Part shown: one piece after another, positions 17,343-22,683 of the stretch
Numbering within the stretch: the stretch's first letter is position 1
Layout of the letters: each line of letters begins with the position of its first letter
NCBI GenBank assembly: GCA_022457065.1
Contig: JAJGBQ010000016.1
Span: 1 to 22,683 of the forward strand
Length of the DNA stretch: 22,683 nucleotides
Direction: 5' to 3'
Source: Curvularia sp. ZM96
Taxonomy: Eukaryota; Ascomycota; Dothideomycetes; Pleosporales; Pleosporaceae
Translations under genes and position numbers: made by a program
Notes under the pieces: generated by a model
The model's input: the letters and a program-made list of their open reading frames with translations, nothing else
Told to the model about the DNA's origin: nothing
The model's database searches: none

Positions 17343-17541
17343 TGAGGATTGGCCTCCAGCCAGTGCAGAAAACAGGGGTGCAGATGCGAGCGGCGTGACC
17401 GGCGCGTGAGGCCGAAAGATCACCCGCGCCGCACCAAGCGCAGGTGCCTTCCAGATTATCGGCAAAGGTCGTCGGATCGTCCTTGCGGATGCAGACGACG
17501 AATGACGCCTGCTCCGCTTCTTCGGGGGTGACGATCTTCAC
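17339..17541 (-). CDS. Small cysteine-pair (zinc-ribbon-like) protein
   Basis: The GTG start at 17541 overlaps the preceding stop as GTGA. About 67 residues: MKIVTPEEAEQASFVVCIRK, DDPTTFADNLEGTCAWCGAG, then in a shifted frame VIFRPHAPVTP and ARICTPCFLHWLEANPQ. The CAWC and CTPC pairs form a typical single zinc ribbon. Such proteins are common in phages and plasmids and may bind DNA or protein. Two one-base shifts are needed to join the halves. Confidence 0.55.
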
Positions 17542-17725
17542 GGGGCCACCTCGACGTCAAAGGCGATGACAGTGTCTGCCGTAACCACAGCGACAATCGG
17601 CAACACCAATGCGGGCCTATCGTATTGACGGCTAATTCCTTGGCGTCCTCAATCGCATCCGCCATTTCTTCGCGGATACACATGCGGCCCCAAAAGCCTG
17701 CGCTGATGGCGGCAAATCTAGGCAT
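17538..17725 (-). CDS. Small hypothetical protein of the element array
   Basis: It starts MPRFAAISAGFWGRMCIREE with GGGAGG six bases upstream, then MADAIEDAKELAVN and, after one shift, DRPALVLPIVAVVTADTVIA with FDVEVAP at the end. About 62 residues with a hydrophobic strand or short helix near the C-terminus. In the present sequence it is also in frame with the end of the ParB-like gene, so it could be its C-terminal tail; the good ribosome site favours a separate gene. Confidence 0.45.
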
Positions 17726-19057
17726 TCGCTGCCTCCCTTCTTCCTCATAGGCCATGAGCAGCACCTGACGCAGCGCCAGCGCGCGTTCCTCGCCGCCCTT
17801 GGTCTCGTTCAGGAAGCTGGCCCATTCCTTCTGATTGCGCCGCAGGAGCGCCCGGAACAGTCGCTCATGGTCAAAGCCTTCGGGCGGCGTGATCGCCAGC
17901 TTCGTGAGCGCGGTGAACATGCTCGCCCCAGCGTTCAGAACCTCGTCGGGGAACGCCTTCTGCATGGTCTTGAGCGCATCCGCGCAGACCTTGGCCCCAT
18001 GCTTCCGCAGCACCTTGGCAATCGCGCTGGTGAAAGCGACTTCGCCCGGCACCCAGCTTTGCGATCCGGTGCGGCGCGAGACAGTGAAGCCCGCGTCCGT
18101 GATGAGCTTGGCGATCTCCAACGCCTCGGTGTCGCCACTGGCGGTGGCGGCGTGGAAGTCGTCCAGCCGGTTCATCGCCTTGCGGGTCCGGTTCATGGCA
18201 ACGAACATCGCCGCTTCATCGGCAACGGAACCATAGACCGCGACGCAGCAGGGCAGATATTGAATGTCCCCGCGCAGCGTTGCCGCCGCAAGCCGGTGCT
18301 GGCCGTCGATAACCCCAGCGTCCCGTCATCGCGCTTCGAGACAACCAGCGGCAGGCACATGCGCCAGTCCCAATTATGGGCGATCTTGCGGATCAGCGTC
18401 TGGCTGGTGCTGCTGTCCGTGGCGCGCTGATAGCTGTCGTCAAGGCTCAGTTCCGACGGCGGGCGCATCTCGATTGAAGGCGGGTTGCCCTCTGGTCGCG
18501 GGCCACTTCCGGGGGCGGTGCCGAACTTGCTTGCCGACGGTTGGGAAACGGCAGATTTCTGCGGTTTTTGTGCTGCTGGCTGGCGCCGAAGATTGCTTGC
18601 CGACAGTGAGTTCCTTGCCGACCGAATCCACCTCGAACCGCAGTTTTCTGCGGGTGGGGTCGAGTTCTGCGCGATTCCGGGCTGGGTTCGAATCCGGTGC
18701 CTGCTGCGCCCTGATCCGCCGCGTAATATCGTCGGTATCGTCGTCGCGCGGGGCAACGTCTGCGGCCAAGCTGGGCAACCCCGTGTCCTTCGGAGGCGGA
18801 GGCGCGAACCTATCGTCCAGTTCTTGAACGGTCCGCTGTATCTCGCTGTGCGGGCAGGCGTAGAGATGGCCCTTAAATTCGAAGATGACATTGCCGGGAT
18901 GCACCCGCACCTGCCCAAGCTCCGACTGAAGCATGAAGGTGCCGTTCGGGGCTGGATCGCCGACCATGGCGCTTGACCCATGCGGGCTTTTGCGCGGCTT
19001 TCTGATAGACCCAGATTTGAGCGGGCCTGTGACGGCCGGATGGTGAGCGCCGTTCAT
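17718..19057 (-). CDS. ParB/DUF6551-like protein (frameshifted)
   Basis: About 445 residues. The N-terminal third holds GTFMLQSELGQVRVHPGNVI and FEFKGHLYACPHSEIQRTVQ, then a variable Pro/Asp/Lys-rich linker with VGKE/VGKQ repeats. The ParB-like part follows: LSLDDSYQRATDSSTSQTLI, RKIAHNWDWRMCLPLVVSKR, the nucleotide-binding-type motif VIDGQHRLAAATLRGD (one base missing), and CCVAVYGSVADEAAMFVAMN with NRTRKAMNRLDDFHAATASG. The rest is helical (VAFTSAIAKVLRKHGAKVCA). ParB-fold proteins of this type occur in phages and plasmids, and their exact role is unclear. The start overlaps the upstream stop (ATGA). The end is taken as a TAG at 17718 reached by one shift. Confidence 0.72.
18530..18653 (-). 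repeat. Imperfect direct repeat inside the ParB-like gene
   Basis: CTTGCCGAC occurs at 18530, 18596 and 18614 (plus-strand text), and two copies are preceded on the minus strand by a short palindrome (18638-18653 CCGCAG-TTTT-CTGCGG, and GCAGA-TT-TCTGC at 18551-18562). On the protein level this gives VGKE, VGKQ, VGKQ in one frame, which supports that frame as coding in the linker. Confidence 0.5.
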
Positions 19058-19809
19058 ATGCGTTCCTCAAAGATATAATCGAAGGCGGCGAGCGCGCCGG
19101 GATCGACAATCGAAGCGCCGATGGTTTCAGACTGCCGTCGAAAAGAGGGCTGGTCGAGGCTGATCGCGCCGAATTTCGAGGCGAAGGCGTTGCGGGCGGC
19201 GCGGGCGAAGCGCCCGCCTGGGCGATGATCTGGCGTTCCTCCGCGCCCTCGTAGATCGCCACCAGCATTTCGCTGGCGACATCATCGCGAAGGGTATCGT
19301 CCAGCCAGCCGGGCAGGGCGGCATAGACGCGGCGATACAGGGCGTCACGATGCGGCCTGACGACCGGCACGGCTTGGCTCTCCTGATCCGGGCGCCCCAG
19401 AGCCTTACGCCGCTCGCGCTGGGCGGGCGTCAGATAGCGCAGGTAAGCGCGAACCGTGGCTTATCGACACCATAGCGCCGGGCGATGGACAGATATTGTT
19501 CACCCGACATTATGGCCGCGACCATTTCGGCCCGGTGCGCCAGAAGCTTGGGCGTGATAACCCGACCGCCGCGCGACAGGGTGCGCGAGCAGAGACGAGG
19601 GTGGAACCGCTCGCGCCCGCATTCGCAAAGACCGATAGCGCCGGTCGCCCGCATGATCGCCAGATAGGCGCGGCAATGTATCCGACCTTGGTTTTGTTGA
19701 GGCCCGTCGCCAGCGCGAGTTGCCGGAAGCTCGACACGACCGGCAGAAGGTCGAGCACCATCTGCGCCTGTTCATCCGTGACGCGGAATGTCCTGTTCTG
19801 GGTCGGCAT
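19054..19809 (-). CDS. DNA-binding protein: HTH, zinc knuckle, HTH, sigma-region-like end
   Basis: About 250 residues read across three or four shifts. It starts MPTQNRTFRVTDEQAQMVLD, then an HTH-like segment SSFRQLALATGLNKTKVGYI, a cysteine knuckle CECGRERFHPRLC, a second HTH LSIARRYGVDKATVRAYLRY and, after PVVRPHRD, the block YRRVYAALPGWLDDTLRDDV and ASEMLVAIYEGA, which resembles the core helices of sigma factors. It ends ISLDQP then IVDPGALAAFDYIFEERI. It may be a transcription regulator or an alternative sigma-like activator of the element. The start shares bases with the preceding stop (TGATG) and its stop with the next ATG. Confidence 0.62.
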
Positions 19810-20072
19810 CAGCGTTCTCCCATTGTGAGCCGGACGGCGGGGGACGTTGCCGCCCGGCTCATCCACGCGGGGGCTTGCGCGGACTCTGATTGGACCCGCA
19901 ACACCTCTTGCAGGACCAGATAGGTTTCGCCGGGACGCTCTGTGGCGCGTCGCTGCGCTTCGTCGGTGGCCTCGTCCATCGTGGCGTGACGGAAGCGCGG
20001 CAGGAGCGACTTGCCCTTGCGAACGACGAGGAAGGGGAACGCGAGGCGCGCTGTCAGGGTCAGGCCGGTCAT
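19809..20072 (-). CDS. Small hypothetical protein, 87 codons, intact
   Basis: An unbroken ORF: MTGLTLTARLAFPFLVVRKG, KSLLPRFRHATMDEATDEAQ, RRATERPGETYLVLQEVLRV and QSESAQAPAWMSRAATSPAV. The central strand-helix-strand pattern (ATMDEATDEAQRRATERPGETYLV region) suggests a small alpha/beta fold. The start overlaps the upstream stop as ATGA, the stop overlaps the next start. Family unknown. Confidence 0.6.
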   Translation of the reverse strand: MTGLTLTARLAFPFLVVRKGKSLLPRFRHATMDEATDEAQRRATERPGETYLVLQEVLRVQSESAQAPAWMSRAATSPAVRLTMGER

Positions 20073-20487
20073 ATGCCATCGGCCTTTTCCAGCGCGCGCA
20101 GGGTGTGCGTCGTCCAGCAGCGTGCAGGACGTGTTATGATCGCTTTCCCGAACGCCGCCCGGCCGCTGGTAGACCACGCCGATATGCTCAACACCGTGGA
20201 GCATCGCGACCGCGCTGCGGACGCCTTCGTCAGGGTGCCCAGATCGGTTTTCAGCGTCTTGATATGTTCGATGTCGGACAGCTTGCTATGCCCGCCGATG
20301 GCAAGGCCAGCGACCTGCGCGAACTCGCGGAACTGGGCATCCATGGCGAACGCGGCGTCCATCTTCTCCTTGTCGTCGCACCCGGCCGGGCGCAGACGAT
20401 GTTATGGTCGGCAACGGCGCTGATGTAGCGCCCATAAGCCTGCGTCTCGGTGGCGGTGTATTCGCGCTGGGCGGTTTCGGTCGGCAT
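20069..20487 (-). CDS. Hypothetical protein of the element array (frameshifted)
   Basis: About 140 residues. It starts MPTETAQREYTATETQAYGR with AAGGAG nine bases upstream, goes on YISAVADHNIVCARPG, and after a shift KMDAAFAMDAQFREFAQVAG and SKLSDIEHIKTLKTDLGTLT. After a further shift VAMLHGVEHIGVVYQRPGGV and RESDHNTSCTLLDDA follow, then the end LRALEKADGI. The middle looks helical and the C-terminal part beta-rich. No family recognised. Confidence 0.6.
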
Positions 20488-20491
20488 GGGG

Positions 20492-20816
20492 CTATGCTCC
20501 TTCATGCTGCAATGGGATTGGGGCGGATCGGGAAAAGCTGGCGGACGCGGCCCTTCGGTCGGGCGCGGGTTCGCCCGGATCGGGATCGTCATCATCCTCG
20601 TCATCGCCGGGCCACACTGAAATCCACTCAGCGCAGCACCGGGTGGCGTGTCGCCGGTTGGAGCGTCACCGGATCGCCCATGACGATGAAGACCTGCGGA
20701 ACGATATTCTCGCAGACGCCCAGGTTAGCGGCGCTTTCATCAGGAGCGGGACTCCGTGGTCGGGAAGGTTCTGCACGCCAGAAGGCGCAGGTGCCGCAGT
20801 TGCGGGGGATGCTCAT
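20492..20816 (-). CDS. Small cysteine-rich protein with acidic tail
   Basis: It starts MSIPRNCGTCAFWRAEPSRP, then NLGVCENIVPQVFIVMGDPV and LQPATRH, and after one shift CAEWISVWPGDDEDDDDPDP followed by GEPAPDRRAASASFS, ending LQHEGA. The CGTC, VC and CAEW cysteines are spaced as in a family of small phage/plasmid zinc-binding proteins (C-x2-C-x-W ... C ... H ... C-x-x-W). The DNA-mimic-like acid run DDEDDDDPD is unusual. ATGA overlap upstream; an AAGGAG at its end serves the next gene. Confidence 0.6.
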
Positions 20817-21054
20817 AGTCCGATCCCTGGCTTGGCATCGGCCCATTCGCCGCAGCGATGGTCCTGATGGATGGTGGGAAAGACGAACAAGCCTTCGTCC
20901 TCCAGATCGCTGTCGTGGACCCATGTCGGCGGATAGCGACGGCAGAGGCCAACGCCGTCATGTCGTCCGTCGCGCCCGTCGCGCTGCTTGAGCCATTCAC
21001 GCCGCCAGCAAGGAAGTGGTCACAGGTCCGGCAGGCGCTGCGTTTATTGAGCAT
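20813..21054 (-). CDS. Small cysteine-rich protein (CRTC ... CRRYPP ... CGEW)
   Basis: It starts MLNKRSACRTCDHFLAGGVN, and after one shift reads LCRRYPPTWVHDSDLEDEGL, FVFPTIHQDHRCGEWADAKP and ends GIGL, about 78 residues. CxxC, CRRYPP and HRCGEW are the spacing of a small zinc-binding family frequent in phage early regions. The start overlaps the preceding stop by eleven bases and the stop overlaps the next ATG (ATGA). Confidence 0.58.
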
Positions 21055-21413
21055 CGAACGACACTCCCTCAAGAAGGCCGGGAATCTGCGCTGAGATGCG
21101 CCCGCGCTGGCAAGCCTCATCGAGAACGCAGGTCATCTCGTTGATGATTTCGCGCACATCGATGCCGGATAGCTGTCGCCATCCTCGACGCCCGAAGCGG
21201 TGAGCTTGATGATGCAATCCGAAATGTTGCGGGCGGAAGTGCAACGAGTGTGTGGATCGTGGCCACCAGCTTGTCCGTGGCTGCGTTGCTCTGTTCGTCG
21301 CTTGCGTCGGACGGCAATGCATTGAGGGCGGAATTAGCGTCCGAGTATGCCTCGGATGCCAGTTCCCACGCGCTGTCCAGCAAGTGCGGCTGCTTGATGA
21401 TGATCCAGGTCAT
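21044..21413 (-). CDS. Hypothetical helical protein of the element array (frameshifted)
   Basis: It starts MTWIIIKQPHLLDSAWELAS with GGAGG seven bases upstream, then EAYSDANSALNALPSDASDE and QSNAATDKLVATIHTLVAL. After two shifts it reads GIDVREIINEMTCVLDEACQ and RGRISAQIPGLLEGVSFDAQ. About 120 residues, helical and acidic. The overlap of its stop with the next start supports the last frame. No family recognised. Confidence 0.55.
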
Positions 21414-21516
21414 GGCCGCGCCTCCGCCACAATTTTGTGGACAGCTTCGGTCGCGCCTGGGATCGCTCGCATCAGGCTGAAAGGGCGCGCATGGCCCCGT
21501 CGACGTTATCGAGCAC
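21410..21516 (-). CDS. Possible very small protein (about 35 codons)
   Basis: A GTG at 21516 with GGAGA eight bases upstream starts MLDNVDGAMRALS, and after one shift LMRAIPGATEAVHKIVAEAR follows, ending in TGA that overlaps the next ATG as ATGA. The coupling and the amphipathic helix support it; the size and the required shift make it doubtful. Confidence 0.3.
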
Positions 21517-21541
21517 ATCGTTTCGTCTCCGGGCGACCTCG

Positions 21542-21973
21542 CTACGCCGGGTTCAGGAAAAGCCGCCTGCAAATTGCCTTGTCGTCGAGGAACAGCGCGA
21601 CATGGTTCTGACGCATGTGGTCGAGCAGCATCCGCATGAAGGTGAACTGCACGGTCAGCACGTCGTTCATGGCCGACACGATCAATTCCATCGAAAGATC
21701 GGTGCAGAAATCGTCCGGGCGATAACCGATGTGGTCGCCCTCCCGCACAGGGCCGATCTCTATGCAGAGCCACCATCAGCTTGACGGCGATGTCCGCGCC
21801 GTTGCGGCTCGCGAACGCTGCGACTCGCGCTTGGCGGGAAACCAATCGTTCGTGATCTCGTCTTCATCGGAAATGAAGGCGACCCGGACTCGATCCAGCA
21901 GCGCAGCCAGTTCGGGGCTGGTGCCGGTGGGCAGATCGGGGAGCGATGAAATTGCTGTCTGCGCGGGCTACAT
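21542..21973 (-). CDS. Hypothetical protein of the element array
   Basis: The probable ATG at 21973 lies one base after the preceding stop (TGACATG), but its next codon in frame is TAG, so a base error or a later start must be assumed. It then reads PAQTAISSLPDLPTGTSPEL, AALLDRVRVAFISDEDEITN, DWFPAKRE and, after shifts, FASRNGADIAVKLMVALHR and VREGDHIGYRPDDFCTDLSM. The end ELIVSAMNDVLTVQFTFMRM, LLDHMRQNHVALFLDDKAI and LFLNPA is in one frame. About 145 residues, acidic and helical. Family unknown. Confidence 0.52.
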
Positions 21974-21974
21974 G

Positions 21975-22354
21975 TCAGCGGCCCTCCATCTGGTCGAGGC
22001 GGGCGTTGCTCTCGTTGACCGCCGCTACGTCATCCAGATGGCGGGCAATGCCAAGAAGTGATTGGACGCCCTCCAGCGCGAGCGCGATCGTAGTGGCCGC
22101 GCGCTTCCAACAAAGTTGTAAGCTGGCCCGCGTTCGACCCGGCAAGTTGCTGGGTCTCGATCTCATCGCCGCCCGTAAAGCCGATGCGAAGGATGTCGAG
22201 CAGCGCATAAGCCTGCTCTATGTAAGGGTCGCCATCGGTGTAGAAAACTTGGATGTGGCCATAGCCCATCGTCGTTTCCATCAGTGACGGAATTGCAAGG
22301 CGAGGTAACATCTCGCGAAGCGTCATCGCTCCGCGCCGTAGTGGCGTCGGCCAT
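21975..22354 (-). CDS. First gene of the element array, hypothetical
   Basis: It starts MADATTARS with AGGAG seven bases upstream. One base later it reads MTLREMLPRLAIPSLMETTM, GYGHIQVFYTDGDPYIEQAY, ALLDILRIGFTGGDEIETQQ and LAGSNAGQLTTLLEAR, and after a second shift AATTIALALEGVQSLLGIAR with DDVAAVNESNARLDQMEGR. About 125 residues. No family recognised. Its ribosome site partly lies in a hairpin (22365-22381), and it is the first reading frame behind the promoter at 22452-22481. Confidence 0.6.
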
Positions 22355-22364
22355 GTTGATTTCT

Positions 22365-22381
22365 CCTGTCTGGCGGACAGG
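22365..22381 (-). promoter_or_regulatory. Leader hairpin touching the ribosome site of the first gene
   Basis: CCTGTC and GACAGG form a perfect 6-bp stem with a 5-base loop. On the minus strand the second arm ends in AGG of the AGGAG ribosome site, so the stem could limit initiation of the first cistron. Seen as sequence; effect inferred. Confidence 0.4.
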
Positions 22382-22385
22382 GTGG

Positions 22386-22399
22386 GTTCACATGTGAAC
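22386..22399. promoter_or_regulatory. 14-bp perfect palindrome, probable operator
   Basis: GTTCACATGTGAAC is fully self-complementary and is framed by CAGGG (22378) and CCCTG (22401), which extends the dyad. It lies about 50 bases downstream of the predicted minus-strand transcript start, a fit for a repressor roadblock or operator. Confidence 0.5.
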
Positions 22400-22427
22400 G
22401 CCCTGCCCCGTTAACCGTGACAGGATT

Positions 22428-22452
22428 ACCAGTCCTGGCTAACGAGACTGGT
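22428..22452. promoter_or_regulatory. Inverted repeat overlapping the -10 element
   Basis: ACCAGTC and GACTGGT form a 7-bp inverted repeat with 11 bases between. The right arm shares its last base with the predicted -10 TATTAA, so a protein bound here would block the promoter. Confidence 0.45.
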
Positions 22453-22481
22453 TAATACGCACCATCTGTGCTCATCGTCAA
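22452..22481 (-). promoter_or_regulatory. Sigma70-like promoter of the element array
   Basis: On the minus strand TTGACG, 18 bases, TATTAA. Both hexamers are close to consensus, and it lies about 100 bases upstream of the first ATG. It is the only good promoter I see for the coupled genes down to the integrase. Confidence 0.55.
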
Positions 22482-22490
22482 CATAAAAAA

Positions 22491-22512
22491 GCACAACTAG
22501 TGCATATTGCAC
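22491..22512. promoter_or_regulatory. Two overlapping inverted repeats (GCAC half-sites)
   Basis: GCAC-AACTA-GTGC (22491-22503) shares bases with GTGCA-TAT-TGCAC (22500-22512). Both are perfect. They lie just upstream of the minus-strand -35, and TTGCAC of the second could itself be a plus-strand -35 (18 bases to TTATCC). This is a layout typical of phage repressor operators between divergent promoters. Confidence 0.5.
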
Positions 22513-22530
22513 GAAAGCCTTGGATTTCGG

Positions 22531-22539
22531 TTATCCACA
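22531..22539 (+). other. Exact DnaA box
   Basis: TTATCCACA equals the strongest DnaA-binding consensus. I see only one exact copy in the control region. It may indicate a replication origin of the element or DnaA-linked control of the plus-strand gene, or be chance. Confidence 0.4.
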
Positions 22540-22567
22540 GCAATTTTGTTCGGAACTATTGCCATTT

Positions 22568-22582
22568 GTTCCCGTTCCGTTC
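22568..22582 (+). promoter_or_regulatory. GTTC-N7-GTTC, LexA-like site
   Basis: GTTC at 22568 and GTTC at 22579 are separated by exactly seven bases, the direct-repeat form of the alphaproteobacterial LexA box. Two further GTTC copies lie at 22548 and 22574. The site is 33 bases before the plus-strand ATG. Confidence 0.35.
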
Positions 22583-22615
22583 CACAAACGCCCGTGGCGA
22601 ATCGAGGAGGAACGG

Positions 22616-22683
22616 ATGCAGCCATGGTATCGGGCGGTGTGCTTTGGAAAGCCAATAGCACCGTGGTGTAACTGTAGGAAAGG
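22616..22683 (+). CDS. Start of a divergent ORF, cut by the window edge
   Basis: AGGAGG five bases before the ATG at 22616 is the best ribosome site in the window. The first 22 codons are open: MQPWYRAVCFGKPIAPW followed by CNCRK. Too little is present to name a family. Its position opposite the long minus-strand array is where a repressor or replication gene of the element would be expected. Confidence 0.4.
   Translation, partial: MQPWYRAVCFGKPIAPWCNCRK

Noticed and set aside
17535..18208. Fusion of the ParB-like protein with the following small gene
   Set aside because: They are in frame in this text, but GGGAGG before the ATG at 17725 and a TAG reachable by one shift (17718) make two overlapping genes more likely.
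18541..18575. Plus-strand terminator GCAGATTTCTGC plus T-run
   Set aside because: Only a 5-bp stem inside a coding region, antisense to the ParB-like gene; better explained as part of the internal repeat.
13641..22683. A second attachment-site copy matching the tRNA 3' end
   Set aside because: I scanned the region by eye and saw no repeat of the T-arm and acceptor sequence; the right border is probably outside the window.
13689..22683. CRISPR array, IS element or known anti-phage system
   Set aside because: No regularly spaced repeats, no transposase motif and no recognised defence domains; the GIY-YIG domain alone is not enough to call a defence system.

Overview
The window is high-GC alphaproteobacterial DNA, most probably from a sphingomonad (Sphingobium/Novosphingobium-like). 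This rests on remembered family resemblance (glutathione-dependent formaldehyde genes, large NAD-glutamate dehydrogenase, sphingomonad-type PAS protein), not on a search. Nearly every gene is broken by single-base shifts, in housekeeping genes and accessory genes alike. The simplest reading is an unpolished sequence rather than many pseudogenes, so gene bounds below are outer bounds and products are read across the shifts.

Left part, 1-3908: the N-terminus of a ClC-type chloride channel (minus strand) diverges from a MarR-family regulator, with a perfect inverted repeat between them. On the plus strand follow a small two-helix membrane protein, a DUF488 protein and a formaldehyde detoxification set: S-(hydroxymethyl)glutathione dehydrogenase, a VOC/glyoxalase-fold protein and S-formylglutathione hydrolase.

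Middle part, 3924-13430, all minus strand: a four-gene operon reads PepSY-associated membrane protein, DUF2271 protein, DUF4198 protein, ApbE flavin transferase. The DUF2271 protein carries a DGVTGAT motif of the kind ApbE modifies with FMN, so the operon looks like a periplasmic flavin redox system. Upstream are the roughly 1,540-codon NAD-dependent glutamate dehydrogenase, a conserved protein of unknown function and a PAS-domain protein.

Right part, 13596-22683: a tRNA-Thr (anticodon CGT) is followed by a tyrosine recombinase pointing toward it, the usual layout of an integrative element using a tRNA 3' end. From 22354 down to the integrase at 13689 about nineteen mostly small minus-strand genes form one array. 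Most junctions are ATGA or GTGA stop-start overlaps. Recognisable members are an AlpA-like HTH joined to a GIY-YIG nuclease domain, a ParB/DUF6551-like protein with a VIDGQHR motif, a protein with two helix-turn-helix segments around a zinc knuckle, a four-helix membrane protein and three small cysteine-pair proteins. No capsid, tail, lysis or conjugation gene is visible. The array starts at a control region (22355-22615) with a sigma70-like promoter, several palindromes, one exact DnaA box and a GTTC-N7-GTTC LexA-like site. A divergent plus-strand ORF begins at 22616 and runs off the window. The whole is either the early region of a prophage or a small satellite-like integrative element.
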